Shown here: positions 11,680-23,699 of the stretch, piece after piece
How the letters are laid out: each line of letters opens with the position of its first letter
Position numbering within the stretch: position 1 is the first letter of the stretch
From: Lunularia cruciata
Lineage: Eukaryota > Streptophyta > Marchantiopsida > Lunulariales > Lunulariaceae
Length of the DNA stretch: 64,000 nt
NCBI GenBank assembly: GCA_948567375.1
Contig: OX419758.1
Coordinates: 13,769,001 to 13,833,000 of the forward strand
Direction: 5' to 3'
Notes under the pieces: model-generated
The model's input: the letters and a program-made list of their open reading frames with translations, nothing else
Told to the model about the DNA's origin: nothing
Database searches by the model: none
Program-made: the position numbers and the translations under genes

Positions 11680-11945
11680 TAGCCTTTCGAGCCGGATGGA
11701 TTATTCGTCCCGGTCGGGAGTTGAAACCCAAACCACAAAACTTTCAAATTTCGGGCCGGATTCGAACTCAACCTGAAGAACTTAGTTTCTCGGTTGGGAT
11801 GGAGAGTCCGGCAAACAAGAAATAACTGGGATTCATCTCATAAACATTGAACTTTCGGGCCTGGTTGAGAGTTCATGCCGGATTGGAATGTAGCCAAAAC
11901 AAATGACTGGAGCTCACTCATAAAATATTCATCTTTCGAGCACGA
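11680..11945. repeat. Degenerate repeat with CTTTCGRGCC motif
   Basis: The motif (A/C)TTTCG(A/G)GC recurs near 11683, 11748, 11851 and 11932, each followed by GG-rich then TTGA-rich sequence. Spacing is irregular, 65-103 bp. It looks like an eroded tandem array, not a gene. Confidence 0.4.
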
Positions 11946-12334
11946 CGCGTATTTTGGTGCGAAGAATAAACAGGAAATTTTGTTCAGCTCTACTGAGGGT
12001 AAATCTCGGGGTAAAAGCATCTGTCGGATATTATTTTTTCTACGCCGATACTCTCTGCCAGTTGCATTCTCTACTGTGTAAATCTAATTTTACAAGAACA
12101 TTGCTTGCCAACATGAAGCCGCCATTGCCAACTATGACAAGCAGATGACACGTTTTACCACGCGGCATGAAGGGGTCCCGTTAAATCTTGCTGCCAACTT
12201 GTGATACCGTAGCTCATGTGCCAAAGTCCCGGTAAGGCCATCCCTGCGCAAGATCTTTTACAAAGCCTTCATCTTATCAGATCTTCAGCGTGTCATAGAT
12301 CCTCAGCGTGCAAATATCCATTTGATGTCTTAAC

Positions 12335-12428
12335 GTGGGGCTTAGCCCCACCTTACCTTTTGTGTCTCTCCCTTGTACGGCTTGATGGGGTCTTCCCATC
12401 CTTCATTTTTCCTACGCGGTCGCCTTTT
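12335..12428 (-). repeat. Left arm of a ~90-bp inverted repeat
   Basis: Reverse-complementary to 14334-14417 with a small insertion and scattered mismatches. Shared landmarks are TGGGGCTTA, GTCTCTCCCTTG, GGGGTCTTCCCATCCTTC and TTTTTCCTACG. The arms are about 1.9 kb apart. Confidence 0.75.
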
Positions 12429-14333
12429 CTCCTTTATCCCCACATTGCTTGGAATCCGGTTGGTCTCATGCTATGTATGTCTTCAACAGTGACCCCACTG
12501 GTTGCCCTAGACCCGGAAGATGAGATCTGATTGCACGAATTGCAGGAAACACGCTTCAAATCGAAGCCTGGTCGAATTTCATCCTCTATTCGCCTCTTCT
12601 CATCGTTATTCATCAGTCTAATCCTCAATCAACGATCTGGGAACAGGACTTACGCTTGACTTTCGGCTTAGATGGAAGAATATTCTTTTCTTGTGAAGAT
12701 CGAGGCTACGTTCCGAAGGAAACTATTTGTTGTGTACGAATGAAGTGACCTTATGATGCTTCTGTAGATAACTTTGAGGCCTTTGAGTTAATCATCAATC
12801 GACCTTGGTGGAAACAGAATAAAACTACCTGACGACAGGATTTGTTTCTGATTTTGCCTTTTGGAATCGTAGGGCCTTGCGCTCTCTATCTCCTTTTGCA
12901 CTTCTTGGTGCCTTGTACTCATTTTCTTTTACCAAATGTCATTTCCGACTTGAATGTCATTTCCGACTCCGGCAAAACATGTACCGAAATAGAGCTCTGA
13001 CGGCATTGCGTTGCGTTGTGATGTATATGAAACATGTAAACTTATAACAATTGGGAAAAACCTCAATCATTGCTAACCAATCTGTGAAGAGTTTGACGTC
13101 TCCGATTAAGGGTAGACGCACGGATCCAAGAACAACGTGAATTTTCATTTCATTTCATTTCAACCAATTTTCATGGCTTAATCAAGTTCATGGCTGAACG
13201 ATCACTAGACCTTCACGTGACTTCTAGCCGTACGCCCGCAACATCCCCGAGTTCTGAACCTATCCCAACTTGGCAGTTTCTCGTGCGGCTGCACGCGAAG
13301 TAAGATTGAAAAGCAGTCATATCCGACTACCAGAACACACAGAAATACATAATAAAATTCACTTGGTCAAAGCTTCCTTCTTTTGTGCTTTCTCGTGACT
13401 TCATAGTCTGATACAGGTCTACGTGTGGGGCCAGGAAGTGCATGCTTCAATTATTACAGCAAACATATTCACAATGCCGAACTCCGAACTTTGAAAGTGA
13501 AGTTTTTAATTTCAGTGTGGAAATCGGATCTACAATTGATCTCTCGTGCGCATGAGGACGCGATAGTACTGCATGGAAGAATTTGGCCAGCCATTTTCGA
13601 CATCACATTCAACATCTCCGACGCGAAGAAAAACGTTCCGTAGAATGTTATCATAGAAGAATACGTGTCCCGAAAATGTACTCCTCCAGTCAAGTTTATT
13701 AAAATATCACAAGGAATATGGTGAAGACTTTCCTGTTAGTAATGTCACTTCGCAACCTCAAGCAAAATCTTTGCCACTTCAAACTTGGATGAGATGTATA
13801 CTTGGATCAGAAGGTTTAGTTGGTAATCACGTGAGGTTGGAAGGACATTGTCATGGAGATTACTTAATTTCCTACCATCGCCACAGTTGGGCACACAAGT
13901 TGGGTGTGTACCGCCCACCATACTTCCGTTTCCTAGGCAGAATAGCCTTAATTGGCGAAAGGTAAGCATCGTAGCCTTTAATGCGGCCCCACTTCGTCGC
14001 TGTTGACACGTTGAAAGGTATCACCTGAAGATTCCTCTGAAATTCAGATATATGTCGCTTATCTTCCATACAAAATGAGCTTTGCGCATCTTTAGGTAAT
14101 GCTCCCCTTTTCTCCTTTCTGCCCATCAACGGAGACGGTCGTTAAAGACGTATTCATGAGGAGTTGGTATTGCATTTCGATCTATCGGAAGAAAAGTTTG
14201 TCCAAAGATTTCTCCAGATCTCTCGTTCGCTTTTAGAGGGCCCTCAGTGCTCAGGTTGATCTGAATTAGATCTTATTCATGAGGAATTGGTATTGCATTT
14301 CAATCAATATGTCTTTCAAAGGATTTATTGTAG
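12429..14333. other. Sequence enclosed by the inverted repeat, no gene seen
   Basis: I find no transposase or other recognisable coding sequence. A short direct repeat, TGTCATTTCCGACT, occurs twice around 12935-12971. Near-identical stretches at 14151 and 14276 (ATTCATGAGGA..TTGGTATTGCATTTC) form another degenerate duplication. Confidence 0.5.
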
Positions 14334-14417
14334 AAAGGTGACCACGTAGGAAAAACGAAGGATGGGAAGACCCCATCCAAGGGAGAGACAAAAAAGGTAA
14401 CATGGGGTTAAGCCCCA
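14334..14417 (+). repeat. Right arm of the ~90-bp inverted repeat
   Basis: Partner of 12335-12428. It runs directly into a tandem duplication of its outer part. A related fragment, GAAGGATGG.AAGACCCCATC, recurs near 14890. Confidence 0.75.
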
Positions 14418-14486
14418 ATAGAGTCTATATGAGAAAGAGACAAAAAAAGGTAACATGAGGCTAAGCCCCAATAGAGTTTATATGAT
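14383..14486. repeat. Tandem duplication, ~52-bp unit
   Basis: Two units share GAGACAAAAAA, GGTAACATG, AAGCCCCAATAGAGT and TATATGA. The duplication involves the outer end of the right inverted-repeat arm. Confidence 0.85.
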
Positions 14487-14614
14487 AAATCTGCCCTATC
14501 GCACTTAAGATATCCGAGCTACGCAAGCCGTAAGGTCTACACACAACTAGAACATTCGAAGAAACGTCACCTAATGTGATTGTTTTCTTATGGATTGTAC
14601 CAATCATTACTCTC

Positions 14615-14747
14615 TGTATAACGATAGACATACATTATCTAAAATATACTACAAAATATAAAAGTGAAAGTGGTACCCTGATGTATAACAATGGACATAC
14701 ATTATCTAAAATATACTACAAAATATAAAAGTGAAAGTGGTACCCCT
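14615..14747. repeat. Tandem duplication, 67-bp unit, nearly identical
   Basis: Units at 14615-14681 and 14682-14747 both start TGTATAAC and end GTGGTACCC; they differ at only a few bases. The high identity implies a recent duplication compared with the surrounding eroded repeats. Confidence 0.9.
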
Positions 14748-14759
14748 GACGGTTAACAT

Positions 14760-16020
14760 GATAAGCTCTCTTGCAAAGGATTTTTCCGGAAAGGATCAAA
14801 GGATTTATCTGGATCTCTCGTTCGCTTTTGTATGGCCCCTAGTACTCAAGTTGATCTGAATGCAACGAAGGGTGACGGTAGAAAACACGAAGGATGGAAA
14901 GACCCCATCTAAATTGGACATTCATTTCTACAGGAAAAGCACAATCAGCAGGAAACTTCCGGATTCGATTTGAAACTGGCGATCAATCCGGATGCCTGAC
15001 CTCTCGTGCGTGTCACGGTTTGGATCCGGGGAGCATCAGGTTCAATTTGCCAGTATTATATTAAGGGAGGTGGTAAAACTCTGATGTGATGATGAATGAA
15101 TCATCAAATTTAGATAATATCAGGCCCATCTGGTGCCACTAGTCAAGCCTTATTACATGTTCCGAGATGCCAGTAAATATCGTCTAAGTACTGTAAAGTG
15201 CTGCGCCAATGTGATGATATGAATAATTCCTTAAGTGGAGGAAACGGGTTCAAAGATATAGTCGGCTCTCGATAAGTGCCTCCCTCCGTTCCGGCCTGGA
15301 GATTGCACTTATAGAGGATTTGCAGCTATCCAGATTTGGTACAACTGCAACTTTTAAGATAGTTGCATCTATCAAAAGTCAAGGGTTGGATACGCGCAAT
15401 CGTTGGCGGAAGTTGCATATATCGTGAGTAAAGAAGGATATGATAATTCAAGTTCCGTATAGTTATGAAATATGTCGATTGACACTATACATGGGCGGTT
15501 TCAATAGTAAATCTTCGAGTAGCAGTAGACATCCGTAAGGAAGTTTACGGGTAAGGTCAAAGTTTTACTCGTAACCGGTTAAACTTTAATGGGTAACGTG
15601 GGAAGGGAAAAATATAATAGGGGTTTCAAAAACTTTTTGACGGGATATTTACGAGCGCAAGTGGGAACCCCGAACAATTTCCAAAAAAACCCGTAGAAAA
15701 TAACTTGCCTCAAAAATGAAATGGATGTAACGTATTTTATGGGTCCTCTTTTATTTACGGGTCATTTCCGTTTTCACCGGATAAGTTTAATATTACCGGG
15801 CAAAGAGATTATGTAGATCTCTCATGATTATTAATATCTAGTCATAAATATAATTAGAGACGCGGAAAGAATACAATGCGGTTCTCGTGGGGAAAGCAAA
15901 GTGAGGACCGCAACCGGTTTTGCACAAAATTTGAGTTGCAAACTCTACTCTACTTTGATTCAAATACCTTTGAAATCTAATTTTTCCATGCATTTCCTCC
16001 ATATCTTTCTTGTTTGATTG
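14760..16020. other. No gene seen
   Basis: Frames are closed by many stops. One stretch at 14813-14870 resembles 14216-14270 (CTCTCGTTCGCTTTT, then TTGATCTGAAT), so repeats extend here. The rest, including 15000-15900, shows nothing I can name. Confidence 0.4.
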
Positions 16021-16132
16021 AGTCTTAACTTCTCCATCTTGACCACCTTTTGAGCTTCTATTTTAGCCAATTGATCAAAAAATTGGCTAAAATAGAAGCT
16101 AAGAAGGTAGCCAGGATGGAGAAGTCAAGACT
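16021..16132. repeat. Imperfect 52-bp inverted repeat (long hairpin)
   Basis: Arms 16021-16072 and 16081-16132 pair with about six or seven mismatches around an 8-nt loop (GATCAAAA). The 20-plus bases nearest the loop pair almost perfectly, with mismatches towards the middle of the stem. It could be a fold-back element or a young small-RNA hairpin. Confidence 0.85.
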
Positions 16133-17535
16133 CAAAGGCAAAATACAACAAGAGTTTTATTTCTTGATTTGGAGAAGAGGAGAATTAAAGAGAGAACTTT
16201 CATTCTATGATTTTAGAATTAGCAAAAGCCGAGAAGACACTTGGAGAAATCAAAAGTATAATGAGTATCGTGCACAATCCAGATAGAGTACACCAGATCT
16301 AGATAGTACTCATGTTGACATAGATAGTACCCTTGTTGACAATTCTAATAACAATATAGCAAAAGTGTTGTGCCCTAGCAAATGTGCAAGGTTAGAATGC
16401 CTGGCCATAACACATTCATGGTTGTAATCACTCTATCACCTATTGTGTATTGAGTGAGTTTCCATGTCTATTTCTATACTATATAAAGTACCTTAATTTC
16501 CACACTATATACTTTTAAGCATAATCTTGTGCCTATTGAGCTTGTGTTATGAATCTGGTTTTGCTTTTCACCCTGCTACGAGTGCTTCTCTAAGATTTTA
16601 GAATGTGGGGTTACCAAGGTGCACTACAAAAGTTGGGTTTTATGGTGATTTAGCTCAAGCATCGCCAAAAAATGAGGTTTTGTGTTGGTTTGCTTGATTA
16701 CCACCAAAATGTGGGGTTTTGTGCCAGTTTTGCTTGGGTATCATCATAATCTAAAAACTAAACAAGGTTTCTCATGGTTTTGCAAGAGTATTATTGTAAA
16801 CGAGAAAAGTAAGCACAGTTTAGTGTGGGTCTTGCCGGTCTAGCTTAGGTCTCACTAGGTGCTTGTGTGATGTTTAATGGAAACCTTGAGTTTTGCATGG
16901 TTCTTTCATAGGATTTGTTTTGGTGTGGAGTATACTAGTGCAAGTGTAAGAGCAAAAAAATTCAAAAAAGTACTCAAACAAGTCATAAGAAAGGTACAAA
17001 AGGGTTCATATTAACAACTCATACATGTACATATGTACAAAAGGAACCATATTAACAACTCACATGGAAAACAGATGAAAAGAGAGGTGTAAGCCAATAT
17101 ATAATGTCCAAAAAAGGAATATAGCATGGTACCCTCATGCACAATGGGTACTAGTGTCAATGGTAAACTCATGAGGAGTGTCACTAAACATGGGTGGATG
17201 AACCTGAACCTCCTTGGGATCTATATCCTTGGTATTGGGTGTCTTGGATGGGAGGCACTATAATCTGATACGCTCTTATGTTGCATCCATGCATCTAATT
17301 AAGGTCTATATATCAAAATGCTTTTGTATCTCCAAAGAAGATCTCACTCCACATCATGCTTAGGAAGGTCCTGAAAGGCCAAGGCTATACCTTTGTAGGG
17401 ATTAAGACTATACTCCAATAGATGACCTGATGTCACTTGTCTATGAGAAACCTAATAGTAGATCATATATATCTGATAAATCTATCTAGAGGAGCTATCA
17501 ATTGGTTCGGTGAGGATAAATGTGAATCTATTACT
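16133..17535. other. Decayed repetitive DNA, no gene
   Basis: No coding sequence is supported. Between 16600 and 16800 are eroded repeats of GGTTTTGTG(T/C)..GTTT. A 41-bp-period direct repeat at 16994-17067 shares GTACAAAAGG and CATATTAACAACTCA. Confidence 0.4.
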
Positions 17536-17540
17536 TGAGT

Positions 17541-18400
17541 CTAAAAGGGAGTAAACAATGGATGATAAATAGCACCATGTAGACGGTTCACACAATACAA
17601 CAAGAATGCACTATCCACTATCATTGTATCATGCAAAGCTAAACTCATAGCAGTAAATGCACTATAAGGTCTCACAATATTCTTGACACCAATCTCAATA
17701 TCCATCCATCTCATCAAACACTCCCATGAGGTTGGGCACAGTGTGTACACCCTCAAGTAAGAAACCATGGCTCCACATGTTCCTCAACAAATGGTTGCAA
17801 TCTCTTCTTGTGTGTTAGTCCAAATGAGTACCTCAAAATGCATCACACAATACTCCATGAGCTCCCTAACTCCAGGACACAGGATACATCTAAAGGTATT
17901 GCTTGGCCTAAATGGGATCTATCCACCCCTATCCACCAACCTAGGTCATTGGCTCAAGAGACTACTACTATCCCACATGATGTCTACCAAACATCCAATA
18001 TCCAAGACTATAATCTTCCTCTGCCAATCATGAACATAAACCATGCAAGGAATAACTATCCCATCTCACTCATCCTCTATTGCAACATAGATAATCTAGA
18101 AACCTCACATGTGAGTGTCTCTCTACTCTCCTCTAACCACTCAATCTGTTGGGAGATGTGACTGAAAATAGGCTAAGGTGCAAGATCATCTAAAAGTCAA
18201 GGTCTCCAAGCAATGATGTCCATATCACATGTCATCATACATGGCTCTCCTCTAGGCAATCTATGCAAGTGAAGCTTTGTTTACATCTCTACAAATCTAT
18301 CTTTAATTATGCTCAAGTTTTTCCATCTGATTTTGATCACTAATCATGTCAATGCTCTCTATCTAGGTCTCCTCATGCATAGCAAACTCCCCTAATGATC
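17541..18400 (-). pseudogene. Eroded coding copy, family unknown (inverted partner of 22600-23200)
   Basis: On the minus strand a broken reading frame ends in an open stretch of 75 codons at 17541-17768. That stretch contains MIVDSAFLLYCVNRLHG, which aligns by eye with MIVDSIAIPYCRNHPHD encoded on the plus strand near 23044. Upstream sequence (LDIGCLVDIMW against similar text near 22660) also matches. Both copies have stops. I do not recognise the family; a transposon protein is likely because it is repeated and decayed. Confidence 0.55.
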
Positions 18401-18599
18401 ATGTCAATTGGGATACTCCCAAAAAAAAGCCCTTGCATCCTCATAACACTCCTCTAGGATGTCCTTACCTCAACCAACTAACCTAAGATTTCTTTGACTC
18501 TCTCATGGAGAGTTAGAGCTCTTGATAATGATAGTTCCATATCTACAAGTCTCAATCTCATAACCATTAAAATAAAAATATTATATAAAGGCTTGAATA

Positions 18600-20460
18600 T
18601 GTTATATTAAATTTGATTTAATTGAATGTGTTCTATGATTTGGTTGTAATTATGTTGAGGCTCCACTAGGATATGTTGGGATATACTGGTATGAGCCCCG
18701 CTTGCACATTATTTTAAAAGTAAGTCTTCTTCTGTTGGCACTTGGATACATTGGGCCAGCAAGTCCTCTAGAGTACATTGAGATCCATTGGGAGTCATTT
18801 TCACAAGGATTGTGATTTTGAGAATATATATTGTTGAGAGAGTAGATTCAAGTTTTAGCAAGAAATATATCAATTTTTTAAGAGTCCCCTCAGTGACAAG
18901 GGTGGTATCAAGAAGCATAAATTGAGGAAAAGAGTATTTAAGGTTTTACTTTGAGAATTATCAAATCATTGAGAGGAATTATTCAAGAGAGTTGAGTTTG
19001 GGAAGAGTGAAGAGAGATGTTTGACATTGAATTATTGGGAGAAGAGAGGAATTTTGATTTATCTAGAGTACATAGGAATTTTGGGGGAAGAAAGGAATTG
19101 TTTGAGAGTTGAGTTTGAGAAAAGATGTTTGACAAAGAGGTATCATGGAAGAAAAGAAGTTTGAATTTTTAGAGAGTATTGGGATAAAAGAGTAAGTTTG
19201 AAAGTGATTAAATGAGAAATTTTTTAAGGTGAGTGAAGGAAAGAAGGTAGGGTTAGGGAGAGAAATTTATGAGTTCCAAATATGAAGGAAGGAAAGAAGG
19301 TATGGTTTGGGAGAGAACTTTCCTTAGAGGAGAATTTATGAATGTGAGGGAAGAATTTCATGAATTCTGTGTGAGGAGTTATAGTTAAAAGGTCCTCTTT
19401 AGTCCACATTCCACTCTATTCTCCGTGTTTCTCAACAAGTGTGTACTTGTTGGCTAGTTAAGGCTACATTTTGAGCATCTATGGGATTGTCTCTCCTCAA
19501 ATGCTCCAAATTTAGGTTTTCCTTTTCTTTTTGCTTTTTTTCAATGAATTGCCTCCAATCATGTGCCCCTTGGAATAGCTTCTCTATTTGGAGCTTCTCA
19601 TCTCCTCACTCTTGCAAAGGAGAGCTCAGATGTGCATTCCATTGCCATTGGAGATGTATTTCATATTTGGTTTTTGCACTATTTGCTTATAGTTTTAGAA
19701 ATATTTTTCTTCTTTCTTGTCTCTCCATCAATTTGCTATGGCTACTCTAAGGGGATGTGTGATAGTTATTATGGACATTCAAGCATCCTTGGACATTCAT
19801 CTAGATTAAGTGGTGGTCCAAGTTGATGTTTCCAATCCTTCAATACCATCTCTCATCTAGAATTATTCTGTGCTTTTTTGCTCAACTACCAATAAAATCC
19901 ACTCCTTGATCCTATTTCTATGTACTTTCTATGGTATTGAGACACCTTTTTGACTCATTCATGAAATTTTATGAAAACCAAAAACTGGGAGGAATTTCAA
20001 GAAAGAAAGATCAGTTTAGTTTTTATTTTTGAAAGCTTGAGAGTGAGAACTTTTGGAAGATGACAATGTGAGGGAAAGAAAGGAGGAAAAGAGAAGGAGA
20101 AGCGAGTATATTTTGCATGTGTAGGAGCTAACAAAGATAGAAGCATTTTGAAGGCAATGATGGTAGTAATTTTCCTGTACTCTTGGGTCATAGTTGTAGA
20201 CAATATGGATAGCTACCAAAGGGAATTTGGTTAATAAATTTCCACACTCTTTGTGATTGCATGACATTCATCAATTGGTGTTGGTTAGATAAAAACCATA
20301 TCAAGGATTTGGTCGAATCGATTTGGGAGATAGACCATAATATAGTGGGATTGAAAATTGCAATTGGCATGGAATATCCACATAACTTATAAGCATTACT
20401 TATCAATTACTATTATTTCTTTATCTCTCTACATTTGCTTTCAATTGTGCTTGATTGTAA
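18600..20460. repeat. Purine-rich, internally repetitive spacer
   Basis: The plus strand from about 18900 to 19350 is dominated by GAGAG, GGAAG and AAGAAAGG strings with loosely repeated phrases such as GGAAGGAAAGAAGGTA. The composition resembles the long 3' spacer of element B. It may be the untranslated 3' part of another decayed LTR element, but I could not delimit it. Confidence 0.4.
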
Positions 20461-21539
20461 TTTTCAATCACATATTTAAATCACCTATACCCAATGTATA
20501 CTAGTATAGACCAATGCATACAAGAGGACACTAAAAATCCCTAGTACAATAGAGCTCATACCCATTTCACTTGCCTACTAGACAACAAACACTAGTGCAG
20601 GCCAATGTAGGCCCAAAAATAGGGCTTTATACTCAACACATGCCACATAGACTTTTTTTGGGTGAGCACATACTCAATTTCTGATTTTTTTCTTCTCATG
20701 TGTTAACATTAGTTGGGGTTTCTTTACTAAGTCTTTCTGTCATATATGGTCATTTAGGTATGTATATGCATTGAGTTTGTGTCATCTGGGGAACTATGAT
20801 ACAAAGAAGGCAAGAGTTGGGAGGAAGGGAGTTCACTTTGAGTGTTGCCATGATTTGTGAAGTGCTTGCTTTGCCATGGGGTCAAGCACCAAAGAAGAGG
20901 TCTTTTCTTTACACTTTAGTGATGGATTGGTTTCTTGTGCATGATAGAATAACACGCAAGTATCTTGCATGACAATGTGCATATCTAGCTTTCTGGCCTT
21001 TTTTCAGATGATAGGTTCCCTCTTTCTCCATGCAAGGATGCCAAAGGTGGTGCATGGATAAATCATGCTAAACATGAAAACTAAGCCTAGGAGATCTGGT
21101 GTAGAGGATTATGATTAGGCTGAGTTATTCATGTCTGCTATGGAGGCCAAGTTAGTGTTTTTATAAAGGCAGATTTGGCATCTTGATGTGCAAAGATTCA
21201 AGGTGGCTCATATTGGGCAAATTCTCACTCATTTCTTTATAGAGTGAGGCTTCATGGGAGTGGACAAGGCATCATATGTTAGCAATGGAGATGATGCAAA
21301 GGAGTAGGATGTAATATTCCATGATGCAATGGGTGAGGAGCATGATGTGGAGGATGAGTGAGAATATAGTTTAGATAAAAATTCAAAATTTGTATATGTA
21401 CTTTCATCACATATAACAAATATATAATGAATGAATGTTTGCAAGTTAAGGATGGTTTGCATGTATTACTCATCCCATAAAATCATTTTTTGCAACTATC
21501 TTTTGCAAATTTATAAAGAGAATGATGTTTATAACTCCT

Positions 21540-22480
21540 TGTGCATAGCACACCATCCCATTCTTGATCTTCCCTTTGATGAAGTAGTGAGTCTCCATGT
21601 TGAATCTTTAGATGTATTGGCCTTTGATAATGGAATTGTGAGATCCCATATTGAGGAGGATACCTAAGGAGTTTAAAGTGTGATAAGGAGATACCATCAC
21701 ACCCTGACATGCATTCTCAGAAGTCCCATATTAGGGGAGAGAGTTTAGATCCTTTGAGCAGGAGAGAGCATCCACTATTAGAGCAAGAGTTGCATTTTAA
21801 GGCCCAAGAGAGTTTTAGAGTTAAGAGATTGGCTGAGTTGAATAGGCTAGACATAAAGAAGGAGATGGATGCATTTTACGATTCAAGAAGGTTCTAGAGT
21901 TGAGAGATTGGTTGAGTTAGATAGACTAGTGATAGAGAAGAAGATGCATTTCAAGAATGAGTACGATGCAAAAGTTGAGAAATTGGCTAAGTTACATAGT
22001 GATAGGACTTATAGAAAGATGATGGTTGAGTCATAGTGTATTCATGAGATATGGTACACATGTGAGTTCACTATTAATATCAAAAATTTAGAGAGGACAA
22101 GGGTTGAGTTAGCAAAGGCACATAGGACTCTAGATGTGATGAGGACTAAGCTAGCGGAGGCTTATGAAGATATCAAGACCTTCCTTTGGAATGAGGCATG
22201 GAGGTACAGTATTATAGTGCATATTGGGACTCAGACTCAAGAGACTTGTACTCAAAGGATACACTTTTTGGAGGTTGAGATTCATACATTGGAGGATATA
22301 CGAGAGGCATCTAGATCTCAAGTACACATTGAGACTTCACATGCTTCCAAGACTAAGACTCCTAGGCCACACACTTACACTTAGACTTCACATAAAAAAT
22401 TTATGTTTACTAGAGGGCCTAGGGAGGAGCTTTATATTCGGACAAGTAATGTGTACATTGTTCCTTGGAGACCAAGGTTT
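21540..22480 (+). pseudogene. Eroded coding region with coiled-coil-like repeats
   Basis: Interrupted plus-strand frames encode charged, helix-favouring text such as VKRLAELNRLDIKKEMDAF, repeated imperfectly three times (about 21800-22000; RLVELDRLVIEKKM is the next unit), then Leu/Lys/Glu-rich segments to 22150. Stops break it every 60-80 codons. It sits just upstream of the plus copy of the unknown coding repeat and may belong to the same element. Function unknown. Confidence 0.4.
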
Positions 22481-22599
22481 TAGATAATCTCTCATCCCCA
22501 TTCAAATTCAGTGTTACTCTTGAGGAGTTTAGATGGCTCCAAGAGAATAAGATGGCTTTGAGGGACAAGATTTAGGCTTAAAGATCTAAGAGAGGATTA

Positions 22600-23200
22600 T
22601 CTTATATAGATAGTTCATTCCTCATATCCCTTACCATATATTTAGGAAGTGGAAGATACTAGTATTGGAATATTGGTTGTCTAGTGGATATTAAGTGGAC
22701 TACATGTTCTTTTTATAATCCATGGTGTGGGACTACATATGCTTGCCGTTGGAAGAGTTATAGAGTGAGTAGTGATTTTTGGTATCCCATAGCCAGGAGT
22801 TAGGTAGTTTGTAGAGTAATGTGTGTCACATTTTGTGGTGATCCTTTAGACAAGTCATGTTAGGAGGGATGTAGAGCACTTGTTATGTTCTATGAAGGAT
22901 TATGGTTTCCTATCTGATGGAGTACACACTAGAACACATCTCATGGGATGCTTTGGTGAGAGGGATGGGTTCATTGATGAGTATAGAGGTTTCATGGTTA
23001 TTATAGCACATTTACATCATTATAGTTATCCATTAAAGATATATTGATAGTTGATAGTATAGCAATTCCATATTGTAGGAACCATCCCCATGATACTACA
23101 TATCCTCCTAGATTTACTCCACTTGATATACCTAGGTCATCACACACTTCACCATTGCTTGTAGGATGCACTAGATTGCCATTCACATCATACTTAGACT
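22600..23200 (+). pseudogene. Eroded coding copy, family unknown (plus-strand partner)
   Basis: Decayed plus-strand counterpart of 17541-18400. The clearest shared segment is at 23040-23140 (MIVDS..YC.N..HD.TY.P.FTP). Many in-frame stops are present. Unrecognised; likely part of a repeated mobile element. Confidence 0.5.
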
Positions 23201-23699
23201 TCAACATACATCTACTTTGTATATTTTATGATCATTATATCATTCTATTTCTTTTGTACAAATTTCTAACCTTTGTAATGTGTATGGGATTGTATAAATG
23301 TATAGCAAATTCAATGGAATGTATAACTTCTTCTTGCACATATTTACATAATGTACATTTGCTCAATAATCTCTATCCTCTTTTGAATTGTTACTAATGA
23401 ATGACTATAACTCTTTAATTATCTTTGTAAGGACCACGGATTGATTAAAAACTTAAAACTTTCAAAAGTTCTAAAGCATGGAGCATAAATTTCATACTTT
23501 TTTTGAGCACGTATGAGCACAATAACTCATCACAGAAAATGTTGAGTGGAAGCAAGCGCATATGAGTCATAGGAAGGGCATAAAAACACATATAGAACAC
23601 TATGTGGCCAATGCATGGCAAGGCATACATGGAATGGGACAATAGAGTGAAATGCTACAAAGTGAAGAGTATAGGAGAATTTGAAGCAAAAAAGCAATC

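Noticed and set aside
11750-11770. Possible tRNA gene, because GTTCGAATCC occurs on the minus strand
   Set aside because: No acceptor stem, D arm or anticodon arm can be folded around it; it belongs to a degenerate repeat.
12216-12530. 104-codon plus-strand frame
   Set aside because: It includes the left arm of a repeated inverted sequence and has no recognisable protein features.
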